From the NCBI GenBank assembly GCA_020628815.1, contig JAHDEN010000002.1, forward strand, positions 54,407 through 118,406: 64,000 nt of DNA. The letters run 5' to 3'. Source of the DNA: Chloroflexota bacterium (GTDB taxonomy: Bacteria > Chloroflexota > Anaerolineae > Promineifilales > Promineifilaceae). Positions 39,688-50,072 of the stretch are shown in pieces. A program made the translations under genes and the position numbers. Under the pieces are notes generated by a model. It did no database searches. It saw only the letters and a program-made list of their open reading frames with translations, and was not told the DNA's origin. Position 1 is the stretch's first letter. Each line of letters begins with the position of its first letter.

Positions 39688-40950
39688 ATGCAACAATCAA
39701 AATTTAGCCAAAAGTTTTCAGACGATTTAGGCGTCATTCAGTTGATGGATGATTTGGGCACTTACGTTGGCAAGCCGGGGTATATTATGCTTGGCGGGGG
39801 GAATCCGGCCCGAATTCCAGAAGTCGAGTCTTATTTTCAACAGGCCTCGGCCGATCTGCTGGAAGACGAAGAGCGTTTTAAGTCGATCATCGGTACCTAC
39901 AGCGCACCCGGTGGCGAGAATGAGTTTAGAAAAGAGCTAGCACAATATCTCAATCAAAAATATGGCTGGCCGATTACGGCCGACAATATCTCGCTCACAA
40001 ATGGGAGCCAAACGACCTTTTTCTATCTGTTCAACATGTTTGCAGGTGAGTTTGAAGATGGGAGCCACAGAAAAATTTTATTGCCCATCGCCCCAGAATA
40101 CATCGGTTATAAAGATGCAGGATTAACGGCTGACATGTTCCGCGCCGTTCGGCCGGAAATCACACTGCTCGAAGAAAATCTGTTTAAATACAGTGTTGAT
40201 TTTGATGCCTTAGAAGTCGGAGCAGATATCAGCGCGATTTGTGTGTCGAGGCCAACCAATCCAACCGGCAATGTGCTAGATGGTTCTGAAATGGCCCAGC
40301 TTAGCCAGCTTGCACAAGAACATAACATCCCCTTCATCGTCGACAACGCCTACGGGCTGCCGTTCCCCAACATTATTTTTAGTGATGAAGATCCAACATG
40401 GGAGCCGCATATGATTATGTGTATGAGTTTGTCTAAGCTCGGGCTCCCCGGTTTACGCACCGGCATCATCATTGCCAACGAAGCGATCACACGCAAAATT
40501 GGTAGTATGAACGCTGTGATCAGCTTGGCGCCTGGCAGTTTAGGACCAGCTTTAGCCTTAAACGCACTAAAAACGGGCGCCATCAGCCGGTTAAGTGATG
40601 ATCTGATTCGACCCTACTACGAAGAGACGGTTTGGAAAATGATCGGCTTTTTGCGCGAATCGCTCAAGGGGGTTGATTTTTACATTCACAAACCTGAAGG
40701 GGCGATTTTTGTTTGGCTTTGGTTCCCAAATCTTCCAATCCCAAGCCAGCGGCTCTACGAAAAACTGCGAGACAGAGGAGTGCTGGTCATACCGGGTGAG
40801 CACTTTTTCCCCGGTCTACCGGAAGATGAGGCCGAACCATGGCCACATCGATATGAATGTATACGGGTAAGCTATGCGGCCGATCCTAGTTTGCTGCAAC
40901 AGGGAGCTCAGATTATTGGCGAGGTTGTGAGGCAAGTAAAAGCGAGCTAA
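39688..40950 (+). CDS. avtA: Valine--pyruvate aminotransferase-like (AvtA)
   Basis: PGYIMLGGGNPARIPEVESYFQQ, LTNGSQTTFFYLFNMFAGEF, SLSKLGLPGLRTGIIIA. Confidence 0.85.
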   Translation: MQQSKFSQKFSDDLGVIQLMDDLGTYVGKPGYIMLGGGNPARIPEVESYFQQASADLLEDEERFKSIIGTYSAPGGENEFRKELAQYLNQKYGWPITADNISLTNGSQTTFFYLFNMFAGEFEDGSHRKILLPIAPEYIGYKDAGLTADMFRAVRPEITLLEENLFKYSVDFDALEVGADISAICVSRPTNPTGNVLDGSEMAQLSQLAQEHNIPFIVDNAYGLPFPNIIFSDEDPTWEPHMIMCMSLSKLGLPGLRTGIIIANEAITRKIGSMNAVISLAPGSLGPALALNALKTGAISRLSDDLIRPYYEETVWKMIGFLRESLKGVDFYIHKPEGAIFVWLWFPNLPIPSQRLYEKLRDRGVLVIPGEHFFPGLPEDEAEPWPHRYECIRVSYAADPSLLQQGAQIIGEVVRQVKAS

Positions 40951-40966
40951 ACAAACTAGTCGTTCA

Positions 40967-41578
40967 TCAACCCAATGACTCTAACAGCGCCACGACCATG
41001 TCCATGGCGATATCGTTGTGCCCGCCTTCGGGGATAATCACATCCGCTTGTCTTTTTGATGGCTCAACAAACTGCAAATGCATCGGCCGAACCGTTGCCA
41101 AGTACTGCTCAATCACCGACTCCATCGAGCGGCCCCGTTCTTCCATATCTCGGTTTAAGCGGCGTATGAATCGTACATCTGAGTCTGTATCGACAAAGAT
41201 TTTAATATCCATCAAATCAAGTAAAGCAGGCTCTGCAAAGATCAGTATCCCTTCTAGCAAAACGATTTGTGATGGATTCGCCTGAGAAACTTCATCGCTT
41301 CGTAAATGATTTGCAAAATCATAGCTTGGTATCGCAGCCGGAATCCCTTTTAATAAATCTTGGATATGGCTCACCATCAGCTCAGTTTCAAGTGAATTGG
41401 GGTGGTCATAATTTTGACTACTCCGCTCTTCAAACGAAAGCTCCTGCCGATGACGATAGTAAGAATCGTGCTGAATCCAAGCCACACGATCCCGGCCGAT
41501 CATTTCAACGATATTTTTCGCAATCGTCGTCTTTCCAGATCCGCTTCCCCCAGCAACACCAATAACTGTTGTTTTCAT
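40967..41578 (-). CDS. udk: Uridine kinase
   Basis: GVAGGSGSGKTTIAKNIVE, WIQHDSYYRHRQELSFEERSSQNYDHPNSLETEL, LLEGILIFAEPALLDLMDIKIFVDTDSDVRFIRRLNRDMEERGR. Confidence 0.93.
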   Translation of the reverse strand: MKTTVIGVAGGSGSGKTTIAKNIVEMIGRDRVAWIQHDSYYRHRQELSFEERSSQNYDHPNSLETELMVSHIQDLLKGIPAAIPSYDFANHLRSDEVSQANPSQIVLLEGILIFAEPALLDLMDIKIFVDTDSDVRFIRRLNRDMEERGRSMESVIEQYLATVRPMHLQFVEPSKRQADVIIPEGGHNDIAMDMVVALLESLG

Positions 41579-41642
41579 CTCTACGCTGATCCCCTTTCAA
41601 TTGAACAATAAAACAAACCTGCCTCTGGTTTATTTAGCCAAC

Positions 41643-41673
41643 AAAAAAAGCTCCAAAATTTGGAGCTTTTTTG
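41643..41673 (-). terminator. Terminator downstream of tRNA-Thr
   Basis: AAAAAAGCTCCAAAATTTGGAGCTTTTTT stem with A/T flanks. Confidence 0.8.
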
Positions 41674-41746
41674 AGCCAACGATGGGAGTCGAACCCATGA
41701 CCTATTTATTACGAGTAAATCGCTCTGCCAGCTGAGCTACGTCGGC
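41674..41746 (-). tRNA. tRNA-Thr, anticodon CGT
   Basis: Cloverleaf read by eye: GCCGACG-TA-GCTCAGCTGGCAGAGC-G-ATTTA CTCGTAA TAAAT-AGGTC-ATGGG TTCGACT CCCAT-CGTTGGC-T. Confidence 0.95.
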
Positions 41747-41839
41747 GTTGAAAAAAGAATTATATCAAAAAAAAAATTAAAGTTAAATGGTCCTATAAAA
41801 ATCCGTATGGAACTCAATCGATTTTTATACATTTAGGGC

Positions 41840-44248
41840 TTACGCTTTTTCTTTTGCCTTCTTTTTAGGTTTCTCTTCTTTTGGTTCAGCCGGTTTCGAC
41901 ACATACGGAACATAGGTGGTTTTTTCTTTGTTAACCTGGACCGTTATACCATTTGCATCGGAGCTAACCGGTTTTTTCCAACTGGTGAAATCACACTCTG
42001 GATATCGAGAGCAACCATAAAATGTTCGCCCTTTCTTCGTTTTGCGCTCGATCAATTGACCGCCACAAACACAATCTACCCCAGTTAAGACCAAAACCTG
42101 TTCGGTAAAGCGGCAGCTTGGGAAATTATCGCAACCGATAAATTTGCCAAATCGCCCCTGACGATAGACCAATTGTCCTTCGCCACACTCCTCACATTCA
42201 CGGCCGACATACTCTTTAACCGTGTTCAGATTGACCTTAGGCAATGCTTCATCAGCGATTTTCATCCGCTTGTCAAAGTTACCCCAGAATCCGCTGATCA
42301 CCGGCACCCATTCTTTATCCCCTTCAGCGATGGTGTCTAATTCACCCTCCATCCGGGCGGTAAAGTCAGTTGAAAGCAGGTCTGGAAAATATTCGACCAA
42401 CATGTCGGTGACCGTCATCCCAACTTCAGTTGGGTACAGGCGCTTTTCTTCTTTGACCACGTACCCACGTTTCTGAATTGTTGAAATAATAGATGCGTAC
42501 GTACTCGGCCGGCCGATTCCTTCCTCTTCCATCGTTTTTACCAGCGTCGCCTCGCTAAAGCGTGGTGGGGGTTGGGTAAAATGCTGTTCAGGAAGCAGTT
42601 TAAGCAAGTCAATCGCTTCACCACTTTCAAGATCAGCAGGAACTTGGTTCTCTGCGCCATCTGGGCGATCTGTTGGTGCCGACTCTTCATAAACGGCCAA
42701 GAACCCTTGGAATTTAATTGAAGATCCAGTTGAGCGGAAGTGATAAGGGCGTTTTTTAGGGGCAACGGCCGCTTCACCAACCATAATTTCGGCCCGCACC
42801 GTGTTATAAACGGCTGGTGACATTTGGCTAGCAACAAACCGATTCCAAATTAAGGTATACAAACGATGTTGATCACGGGTTAGATGATCTTTCATCGATT
42901 TTGGATCACGCATCACACCGGTCGGCCGGACAGCCTCATGAGCCTCTTGCGCATTTTTAGATCGGCTTTTGTACACCGGCGGAGTTTCGGGCAAATAGTC
43001 AGCGCCAAATCGCTTGGTCACATATTCTTTGGCTTCGTCTTGAGCCAATTTCGATACGGTCACACTGTCGGTACGCATGTAGGTGATCATGCCGACAGGT
43101 CCATCTGGCCCGCCAATCTCGATACCTTCATACAGCTGCTGTGCAACCCGCATCGACTTTTGTGTGCCGAACCCAAGTTTACGCGATGCTTCTTGTTGCA
43201 GCGTACTGGTTGTAAATGGCGCGGCCGGCTTGCGTTGGCGAGTCCCTAACTTCACATCATCAATCGTCCATGTGCCCGCCTCTAATTTTTCAAGATGGGG
43301 CAACACGTCTGCTTCGGTGTTCAGTTCTGGATCTTTGCCTTCAAATTTGTGCCATTTAGCAACAAACTGCGGCCGTTTACGCTCATCCGCATATTTGTGT
43401 TGGCTAACATCCGCTTGCACGGTCCAATATTCAACCGGCTCAAACGCATCAATCGCTCGCTCACGTTCAACAACCAAACGTAGCGCAACACTTTGCACAC
43501 GTCCGGCAGATAGGCGGCCGCGAACCTTGCGCCATAGCAATGGACTCAGGTTGTATCCAACCAATCGATCCAAAATACGACGAGCCTGTTGCGCGTCAAC
43601 CCGCTTCATGTCGATCTCGCGCGGTTTTTCGATGGCAGCTTGTACAGCAGGTTTAGTAATTTCATGGAAAACAATTCGCTGGGTACGCTCAGGTTCCATT
43701 TCAGCGCTTTCCATAACATGCCAAGCAATCGCCTCACCTTCACGGTCGGGGTCAGTTGCTAGATAGATTTCTTTGGCTTTTGAAGCTGCCTCTTTTAGCT
43801 CTTTTACAACCGGCCTCTTTTCATTAGGAACACGATATTCAGGTGTAAAACCATTTTCGACATCCACGCTTAGGCGTGATTTAAGCAGGTCGCGCACATG
43901 GCCAACACTGGATTTAACCGTAAATCCTTTGCCCAAATACTTACCAATCGTTTTAGCTTTAGCCGGAGACTCCACAATAACCAACGTGCCTGAGCGGCGC
44001 GTGGTTTTGCTTTTCTTCCCTTTTTTCTTGCTCGCCTTTTTCTTTTTGGCTTGAGGCAAGATCTCGGGTTTTTCTAAACCTTCGTGCAGAGGTGACATGC
44101 CGCGTTTGTAAACGTTTCCGTCACACACGCTACATTTTCCACGAATCGCGGGGGTACCATTAGAGGCCCATTCCGCTTTTGCGTCTTTAAAAACCCTATG
44201 TTCTTTACATTTCAGGCAGTAGCCTTCTATTTGAATATCATTTCCCAT
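41840..44248 (-). CDS. topA: DNA topoisomerase I with N-terminal zinc-ribbon extension and C-terminal zinc fingers
   Basis: LVIVESPAKAKTIGKYLG, LATDPDREGEAIAWH, GMITYMRTDS; N-terminal YCLKCKEHRVFK...GKCSVCDGNVYKRG. Confidence 0.95.
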   Translation of the reverse strand: MGNDIQIEGYCLKCKEHRVFKDAKAEWASNGTPAIRGKCSVCDGNVYKRGMSPLHEGLEKPEILPQAKKKKASKKKGKKSKTTRRSGTLVIVESPAKAKTIGKYLGKGFTVKSSVGHVRDLLKSRLSVDVENGFTPEYRVPNEKRPVVKELKEAASKAKEIYLATDPDREGEAIAWHVMESAEMEPERTQRIVFHEITKPAVQAAIEKPREIDMKRVDAQQARRILDRLVGYNLSPLLWRKVRGRLSAGRVQSVALRLVVERERAIDAFEPVEYWTVQADVSQHKYADERKRPQFVAKWHKFEGKDPELNTEADVLPHLEKLEAGTWTIDDVKLGTRQRKPAAPFTTSTLQQEASRKLGFGTQKSMRVAQQLYEGIEIGGPDGPVGMITYMRTDSVTVSKLAQDEAKEYVTKRFGADYLPETPPVYKSRSKNAQEAHEAVRPTGVMRDPKSMKDHLTRDQHRLYTLIWNRFVASQMSPAVYNTVRAEIMVGEAAVAPKKRPYHFRSTGSSIKFQGFLAVYEESAPTDRPDGAENQVPADLESGEAIDLLKLLPEQHFTQPPPRFSEATLVKTMEEEGIGRPSTYASIISTIQKRGYVVKEEKRLYPTEVGMTVTDMLVEYFPDLLSTDFTARMEGELDTIAEGDKEWVPVISGFWGNFDKRMKIADEALPKVNLNTVKEYVGRECEECGEGQLVYRQGRFGKFIGCDNFPSCRFTEQVLVLTGVDCVCGGQLIERKTKKGRTFYGCSRYPECDFTSWKKPVSSDANGITVQVNKEKTTYVPYVSKPAEPKEEKPKKKAKEKA

Positions 44249-44342
44249 ATATTTTCAATATGCCTCAGGTTTTTCAATAATGCAAATAATGAAAAGAAAA
44301 AGATAAGAGCCTCGACAGTGGGCATTTGGCTCCTTCAATAAA

Positions 44343-44399
44343 ATAGCAGGCCAATTTGCCAATGAACAAATCATGTCCATCCACAAACTAGCCTGCTAT
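44343..44399 (-). terminator. Possible terminator downstream of the mannose-1-phosphate guanylyltransferase gene
   Basis: ATAGCAGGC...GCCTGCTAT 9-bp stem, long loop; minus strand followed by TTTATT. Confidence 0.4.
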
Positions 44400-44411
44400 C
44401 AAAAAAAGCAA

Positions 44412-45500
44412 TTAGCTGTACTTTTCTAAGTCGGTTCCAGCGAAGCCTTCGACAATCGCTTTTACCTTTTTAATGTCATCTTTGTGTACAACCAAAACTG
44501 AAGTTGGTGTGTTCACGACAATCATCCCTTCAAGCCCGATCCCCATCACTAATTTGTGATCTTCGTAGTTATAAACCAAGCTATCTTTTGAATGCTCATC
44601 AATCACAAGGCCACGGGTTACGTTTTCATCGGCCGATGGGTTGATCGCTTCTTTTAATGAATACAAGGTTCCTGGATCTGACCAGCCCATGGGTGCGTGT
44701 AACACGGCCGCCCCAGCAGGGTCAAGGTGAGTCAAAATCGCATCATCAAAGCTAATTGATTCTAAGGTTGGGTAGATGCGATCTAATGTGGCCTGATATT
44801 CGTCTGTTCCCAACGTCGCTGCGATTTCATCCAGCTCTTTGGCCATTTCAGGCATGTGCTTACGATAAGAATCTTGAACGTAGCCGATGCTGGTGACAAA
44901 GTATCCGGTGTTCCAAACACAATTTCCAGATGCATACATTTCTTCACAAAGTGACTGTTCCGGCCGATATGTTAGCTTACCAAAGTTGTAAAACGCATTG
45001 CCACTTGCTTCACCACGTTTGTCGCCCAAATTAATCCAGCCCAAATTTGCGTTTGCAAAACGGGGTGATTCACCCATGAAAACCATATCAGCTTCTTTGT
45101 CCTGAATGATTTTTTCGGCCGAAGACATTACGCTCTGGAACACAGCCACATCTTTCATGTAATTGTCTCCCCATAAAATTCCAACCGGCTCATCAGGTGT
45201 ACCGCTTTTAGCAAGATGGGCCATTGCCAAGCCTACGGCCGCAGCTAAGTCGCGACGGGTTGGTTCCCCAATCACATTTTCGGGCGGTACATCTGGCAAT
45301 TGCTCACGAATGATGTCAGCATACCGTTGGTTTGTAGAGATAAAGATGTTTTCAGCGCCAAACTGGGGCAAAACCCGATCTACAGCTAGTTGGATAGTAG
45401 AGCGGTCGCCAATGATTGGCTCAAATTGTTTTGGTGAACTTGATAGGCTGATGGGCCATAAGCGACGCCCAAAACCACCTGCAAAGATGATTACTTTCAT
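44412..45500 (-). CDS. Mannose-1-phosphate guanylyltransferase
   Basis: FAGGFGRRLWPISLSSSPKQFEPI, NAFYNFGKLTYRPEQ, VWNTGYFV. Confidence 0.9.
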   Translation of the reverse strand: MKVIIFAGGFGRRLWPISLSSSPKQFEPIIGDRSTIQLAVDRVLPQFGAENIFISTNQRYADIIREQLPDVPPENVIGEPTRRDLAAAVGLAMAHLAKSGTPDEPVGILWGDNYMKDVAVFQSVMSSAEKIIQDKEADMVFMGESPRFANANLGWINLGDKRGEASGNAFYNFGKLTYRPEQSLCEEMYASGNCVWNTGYFVTSIGYVQDSYRKHMPEMAKELDEIAATLGTDEYQATLDRIYPTLESISFDDAILTHLDPAGAAVLHAPMGWSDPGTLYSLKEAINPSADENVTRGLVIDEHSKDSLVYNYEDHKLVMGIGLEGMIVVNTPTSVLVVHKDDIKKVKAIVEGFAGTDLEKYS

Positions 45501-45772
45501 AAAAAAATGTCTCCAATATATTGAAAGGCTATTTGTGAAATTTGAATCTGCATGAACGTTGAATCATGCTAATTTTAAAATTGAGTGTGGGGGGTAAAAG
45601 GTTCACACGCGATGAGACCTTTATAAATTTGAATTTGACTGACTGGTGAATTTTAAAAACAAGAAGTGTCTTTTTGAATGTAAAGATAGACCATTCAACC
45701 TATCTTACTGTGTGTAACTATTGATTGTGAATGGGACTCCCCTCCCTGTTCACTAGACCTTATGCGCTAGGC

Positions 45773-46885
45773 TTACCGGTAAATAACGTACTTCATTCCA
45801 CCAACGTGTTGAACCATGCCTTTAAGTTCTAACAACGTCAATGTGCTGCTAACTTCTTTGCTCGGCAGCTTGGCTAGCTTTGCCAGGTCATCAATATGCT
45901 GAGGCTCCCGACTTAAGATTGGCATTAAGGCCGCCTCTTCGGCCGACTCTGGCAACGCCATTTGGAACGCTTGTTGGTGAATTATCTGTTCCACTTGGAT
46001 TTCTTCAAGCACATCTTCAACGCAAGTAATCAATTTGGCACCCTGCTGAATTAATCGATTAGGGCCAGCACTGGCAGGACTATTCACGAATCCAGGCACT
46101 GCAAAAACTTCTCGATTTTGTTCAACAGCATATTGAGCCGTAATCATCGCACCACTTTTAATCGCCCCTTCAACCACAATGGTGCCCAGTGAAAGTCCAG
46201 AAATAATGCGATTGCGTGGCGGGAAATTTTTACCCTGAGGTTTTGTTTCCAGCGGATAGTCGCTAATGACAGCACCTTGCCCGCTTTTTAAGATTCGATC
46301 AACCAAGTCACGATTTTCTGGTGGATAGATATAGTTCAAACCTGACCCTAAAACCGCAATAGTCCGGCCGCCTGCGTCAAGCGTAGCATGGTGTGCTTCT
46401 GTATCTACCCCTCTGGCTAGCCCGCTAACAACCGTGATACCGCTACGTGCCATGCCTTGCGCCAGTTCGCGACTCATCTGCCGGCCGTAGCTGGTCAGGC
46501 GGCGTGTGCCAACAATCGCTATCGCCTGTCGGTCAGATTCAGTCATCTCTCCCCACACATACAATAATACCGGTGGGGCAGGAATCTCTTTTAACGCTAT
46601 CGGGTAATCGGCCGATTGAATTGAAATGAGCCGAACACCTTTTTGCAACGCTCGATCCAATTCTGAATCTAAGTTGATTTCTGATCTAGTTTTTAAAAAG
46701 CTTTTTAAAGATCGTTTGTCAAACCCTAATTTTGACAGTTCAGACTCGCTCGCAAACCAAGCGATCTCGGGGGAAGAGAATCTTGTCAGTAACGCGGCCA
46801 CTTTAGACGGACCAAGCCCATCAACCAAGTTAAAGCCAAGAAAATATTTTAAATAGATATCGTTTGCATGTTCCTGCTGGCTCAT
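45773..46885 (-). CDS. dprA: DNA processing protein DprA
   Basis: AIVGTRRLTSYGRQMSRELAQGMARSGITVVSGLARGVDTEAHHATLDAGGRTIAVLGSGLNYIYPPEN. Confidence 0.95.
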   Translation of the reverse strand: MSQQEHANDIYLKYFLGFNLVDGLGPSKVAALLTRFSSPEIAWFASESELSKLGFDKRSLKSFLKTRSEINLDSELDRALQKGVRLISIQSADYPIALKEIPAPPVLLYVWGEMTESDRQAIAIVGTRRLTSYGRQMSRELAQGMARSGITVVSGLARGVDTEAHHATLDAGGRTIAVLGSGLNYIYPPENRDLVDRILKSGQGAVISDYPLETKPQGKNFPPRNRIISGLSLGTIVVEGAIKSGAMITAQYAVEQNREVFAVPGFVNSPASAGPNRLIQQGAKLITCVEDVLEEIQVEQIIHQQAFQMALPESAEEAALMPILSREPQHIDDLAKLAKLPSKEVSSTLTLLELKGMVQHVGGMKYVIYR

Positions 46886-47183
46886 AAAATTAAAAGTGAA
46901 ATGAATTATGTTTAAAATGAATTGGATCTAAAGGCACCTGCTTCAATATTTATACGCCCAGTCACACCTAAGGTCAAGCATTTTTACTCGAGAAAACGAG
47001 ATTAATTTAGAAATTTAAAACCAACTTTCGATCTGACATAATTTTTGCATAACCAATCCGCTGGCTATTAGAAATTAAATAGCCAATTTGAGCAGACGAG
47101 CCTCATAAACTACACTTCAGACTTCCTCCGTTTTTCTCCATTCTGATCTCTCCCATTTTGGGAACTGTCTTGGAACAAAACTT

Positions 47184-48473
47184 ATGACTCCTCTGCCTAG
47201 AAACTGGATCGCCTATGCACTTGCCTTGATCGCTTTAAACTTTGCCGCCTGCACTCAAAACCCTCTAGCTGGGAGCCAAGCACCTGTTTTTCCGCTTAAT
47301 ACTGTACAAATTCAGCAAGATACGTTTGAGGAAATTTGGTCTCAGATGGCTGAAAACGACTTAGTCGGGAACACGGATAAATCTGACTGGGACACTGTCT
47401 ACGAAGCATATGCGAGCAAAGTGATTGAACCCCAATCCCCAGAAAATTTCCATAGTTTAATGGAAGAAATGATTCAAGAAATTCCAAATAGCGGGGTTAA
47501 TTTAATATCACGGCAAGATCGCATTAACAACTCTGTGGCAACCAATCCCAACAAACGAAATATTGGCGCGTTTACAGGAATACGTGACGGGGAAAATGAG
47601 GAACGCCGCTTAATTATTTTACACGTGATGCCGGACTCAGCGGCCGCAATTGCTGGCCTGTTGCCCCATGATTCAATACTTGAAATTGATGGTCAACCTA
47701 TTCTGCCAAATCAAGGGCGAACGGCTCAGCAAGCTCTACGCATCGATTCTGAGCAGGAGCTCCGGCTTTTGGTCCAAAATCCATCTGGCGATAAACGCAT
47801 GATCATGGTTCGCGAAGGTGGAGAACCACGGCAAGCATCCCCAGTGGTGACCCGTATTCTACAAAATACAGACTATCTTTATATTCAATACCCTCCCAAT
47901 GAAAGTCGTGAATCTATTAATGAGTTTGCCAGTGCCATCGATCAATTTCGGCTAAGAAATAGTTCTGAAAAAGGGATAATTATCGATACACGTTTGATGA
48001 TCGGACAGCGCCAAAGTTCGATCTTGCAATTTACACCATTGTTAACGGATGGGTTGTTGCTTAACCGAATCGAAGATGGCCGCACAAATACGATAAATAT
48101 CGAAGGGGTCGCATCCGGCTTACAGGCTCGTGACGGTGTCCCGATTGTCATTATCTTGGGGCGTGACACGGCCGGAGTCGGCGAGCTGTTTGCGGCCGCC
48201 TTGCAAGACAATGAAAGAGCGTTGGTGATAGGACAAGCCTCTGGCGGCCGGGTTGAGGAATTTGAATCCGATTATTTGCCCAACGGCTCCCAGCTTCTGC
48301 TCCCCACCACCGCGATTATCACTCCCAAAGGGCAAAGAAACATTGGGCAAATGGGGATTGAGCCGGACTTCCCGATAGATGTTGATTGGGATTCATTCAG
48401 TTCAGGATCTGACCCGGTCATCGACGAAGCGATAGATCTTTTAGACGAAATTTCGGGCAGAGATAGCAACTAG
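47184..48473 (+). CDS. PDZ/S41-like lipoprotein, probable pseudoprotease
   Basis: Lipobox LNFAAC; PDZ-like VMPDSAAAIAGLLPHDSILEIDGQPI; S41-like LGRDTAGVGELFAAALQDNERALVIGQASGGRVEEF. Confidence 0.75.
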   Translation: MTPLPRNWIAYALALIALNFAACTQNPLAGSQAPVFPLNTVQIQQDTFEEIWSQMAENDLVGNTDKSDWDTVYEAYASKVIEPQSPENFHSLMEEMIQEIPNSGVNLISRQDRINNSVATNPNKRNIGAFTGIRDGENEERRLIILHVMPDSAAAIAGLLPHDSILEIDGQPILPNQGRTAQQALRIDSEQELRLLVQNPSGDKRMIMVREGGEPRQASPVVTRILQNTDYLYIQYPPNESRESINEFASAIDQFRLRNSSEKGIIIDTRLMIGQRQSSILQFTPLLTDGLLLNRIEDGRTNTINIEGVASGLQARDGVPIVIILGRDTAGVGELFAAALQDNERALVIGQASGGRVEEFESDYLPNGSQLLLPTTAIITPKGQRNIGQMGIEPDFPIDVDWDSFSSGSDPVIDEAIDLLDEISGRDSN

Positions 48474-48520
48474 TGCGAGTTTCCAACCAATCAATATTTG
48501 GGTTGAACCAGGATCGTAAT

Positions 48521-49906
48521 ATGCAACGTTTAATTATTTTATCGATAGCCGTTATTTTGCTGTTTGTGGCAAGTGGCTGTGAAAATCTTCCGCTAGATGC
48601 AGCTGTACAGGCCGAAAATGGGCTTTCAAAAGAGAGTGTGTTTGCCTTAAGTATCTCTCCAAAATCCGGCAAAGTTTCTGTTCTCGGCAACGATGGCAAT
48701 GTTTACACCTTAAACCAAGCTGGTGGCGACATAAACCAGCTAACGGCCGATGCAAATTTGGGATCAAGAACAGATCAACAGCGTTCACCCAATTTGATCA
48801 ATTATTTACTGCCGACTTGGTCTACATCGGGCCAAAAGTTGGCCTATGTACGCTTACAAGTTACGACACAAGGGGAGGAGGATTTCGCCCGATCGGCCGA
48901 AATGCAAACAATAGGTTTTGCACAACAGCAGCGGCGGCCGGAGCAAAAAACAACCTTTACGATTTTTGTAGCTGATCAGGCAAATGGTTCTCCCAAATCG
49001 ATCTGGAGCGGTACGGCTCGACCGATCTATTTATCATGGAGCCCAAACGGGGAATTTGTGTCTGCCCTGCTGCAGGAGGGCAATAGCCCCGCTTTGCAGC
49101 TGGCCCTAATCAACTCTGCAGATTCTTCCATCAATGTTGTTGATGTTGGTTCTCCATTGTTTTGGGATTGGGCACCCAACAGCCAACAAATTATGACCCA
49201 TATCGGCTCGGGTGATGCAAATGAGCGAATCTCAGTCCTTGAGTTAAGTGAGCCGGTTATTGAAGAAATTATCGGCCTGGAAACCAGCGGGTTTATGTCG
49301 CCAGATGTATCGCCCAACGGCCGCCAGTTTGCTTTACCCATCAAACCTGATGAAGAAAACGATGATGACACGTGGGTTGCCATCTTTGATATTGAGGATC
49401 GAAAACGACGCGTGATCGACCGGCTGGATGGCTCTGCATATATCACCTTAAACTTTTCACCCGATGGGACAAAAATAGCCTACATAGCTAGCAAAGCGAC
49501 AGATGGGAGTAACGCAGGGGAGCTTGTCGTTTTTGATCTAATTAGCGGCCAACAGACAATTAGTGAAGCTAAAAATATCAGTTCGTTTTTTTGGGCCCCT
49601 GACAGCAAAAAAATCGCTTGGATTGCAAACAGTAGAAATAGTAAGGCGTTATCGGTTTTTGATACTGAGACTACAGAGGTGACTGAATTGCTCGCAGAGT
49701 TTGAAACCACACCGGCCTTCAATGAAGTTATCGCTTTTTATAGTCAGTATCAGCGTTCGGCTACGATTTGGTCGCCAAACAGCCAATATTTGGTTGTCCC
49801 CATTTTAGGTGATAATTCGGCCGAAATAATAGTGGTTCATGCAAGTGGGCGGTTGGCGCAGCGAACGCTGGCAAAGGGAACATTGGCTTTTTGGTCTGCT
49901 GAATAG
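48521..49906 (+). CDS. TolB/WD40-like beta-propeller lipoprotein
   Basis: ATG 48521 gives MQRLIILSIAVILLFVASGC lipobox; repeated LSWSPNGEFVSALL, SPDVSPNGRQFALP, LNFSPDGTKIAYIA. Confidence 0.78.
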   Translation: MQRLIILSIAVILLFVASGCENLPLDAAVQAENGLSKESVFALSISPKSGKVSVLGNDGNVYTLNQAGGDINQLTADANLGSRTDQQRSPNLINYLLPTWSTSGQKLAYVRLQVTTQGEEDFARSAEMQTIGFAQQQRRPEQKTTFTIFVADQANGSPKSIWSGTARPIYLSWSPNGEFVSALLQEGNSPALQLALINSADSSINVVDVGSPLFWDWAPNSQQIMTHIGSGDANERISVLELSEPVIEEIIGLETSGFMSPDVSPNGRQFALPIKPDEENDDDTWVAIFDIEDRKRRVIDRLDGSAYITLNFSPDGTKIAYIASKATDGSNAGELVVFDLISGQQTISEAKNISSFFWAPDSKKIAWIANSRNSKALSVFDTETTEVTELLAEFETTPAFNEVIAFYSQYQRSATIWSPNSQYLVVPILGDNSAEIIVVHASGRLAQRTLAKGTLAFWSAE

Positions 49907-50036
49907 GGCTATCCCGTGTGAGAAAGTGAGTCTACATCTCATCCAAACTTTGAAAAACAATTGGATAAATAAAGCTGTGCATCTTCTGGGGTGATGTGTA
50001 GATTTTGCCCCCTCGCGGCGTAGGATTACCCAATGC

Positions 50037-50072
50037 AAAAAAAAGACCCCCGCCTGTGCCGAGCGGAGGTCT
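50037..50072 (-). terminator. Intrinsic terminator of the candidate sRNA
   Basis: AGACCTCCGC-TCGGCACAG-GCGGGGGTCT followed by a T-run on the minus strand. Confidence 0.8.

Noticed and set aside
43083-43766. 227-aa ORF antisense to topA
   Set aside because: Lies entirely opposite a confident topA; composition (Ser/Arg/Cys-rich) typical of a shadow ORF.
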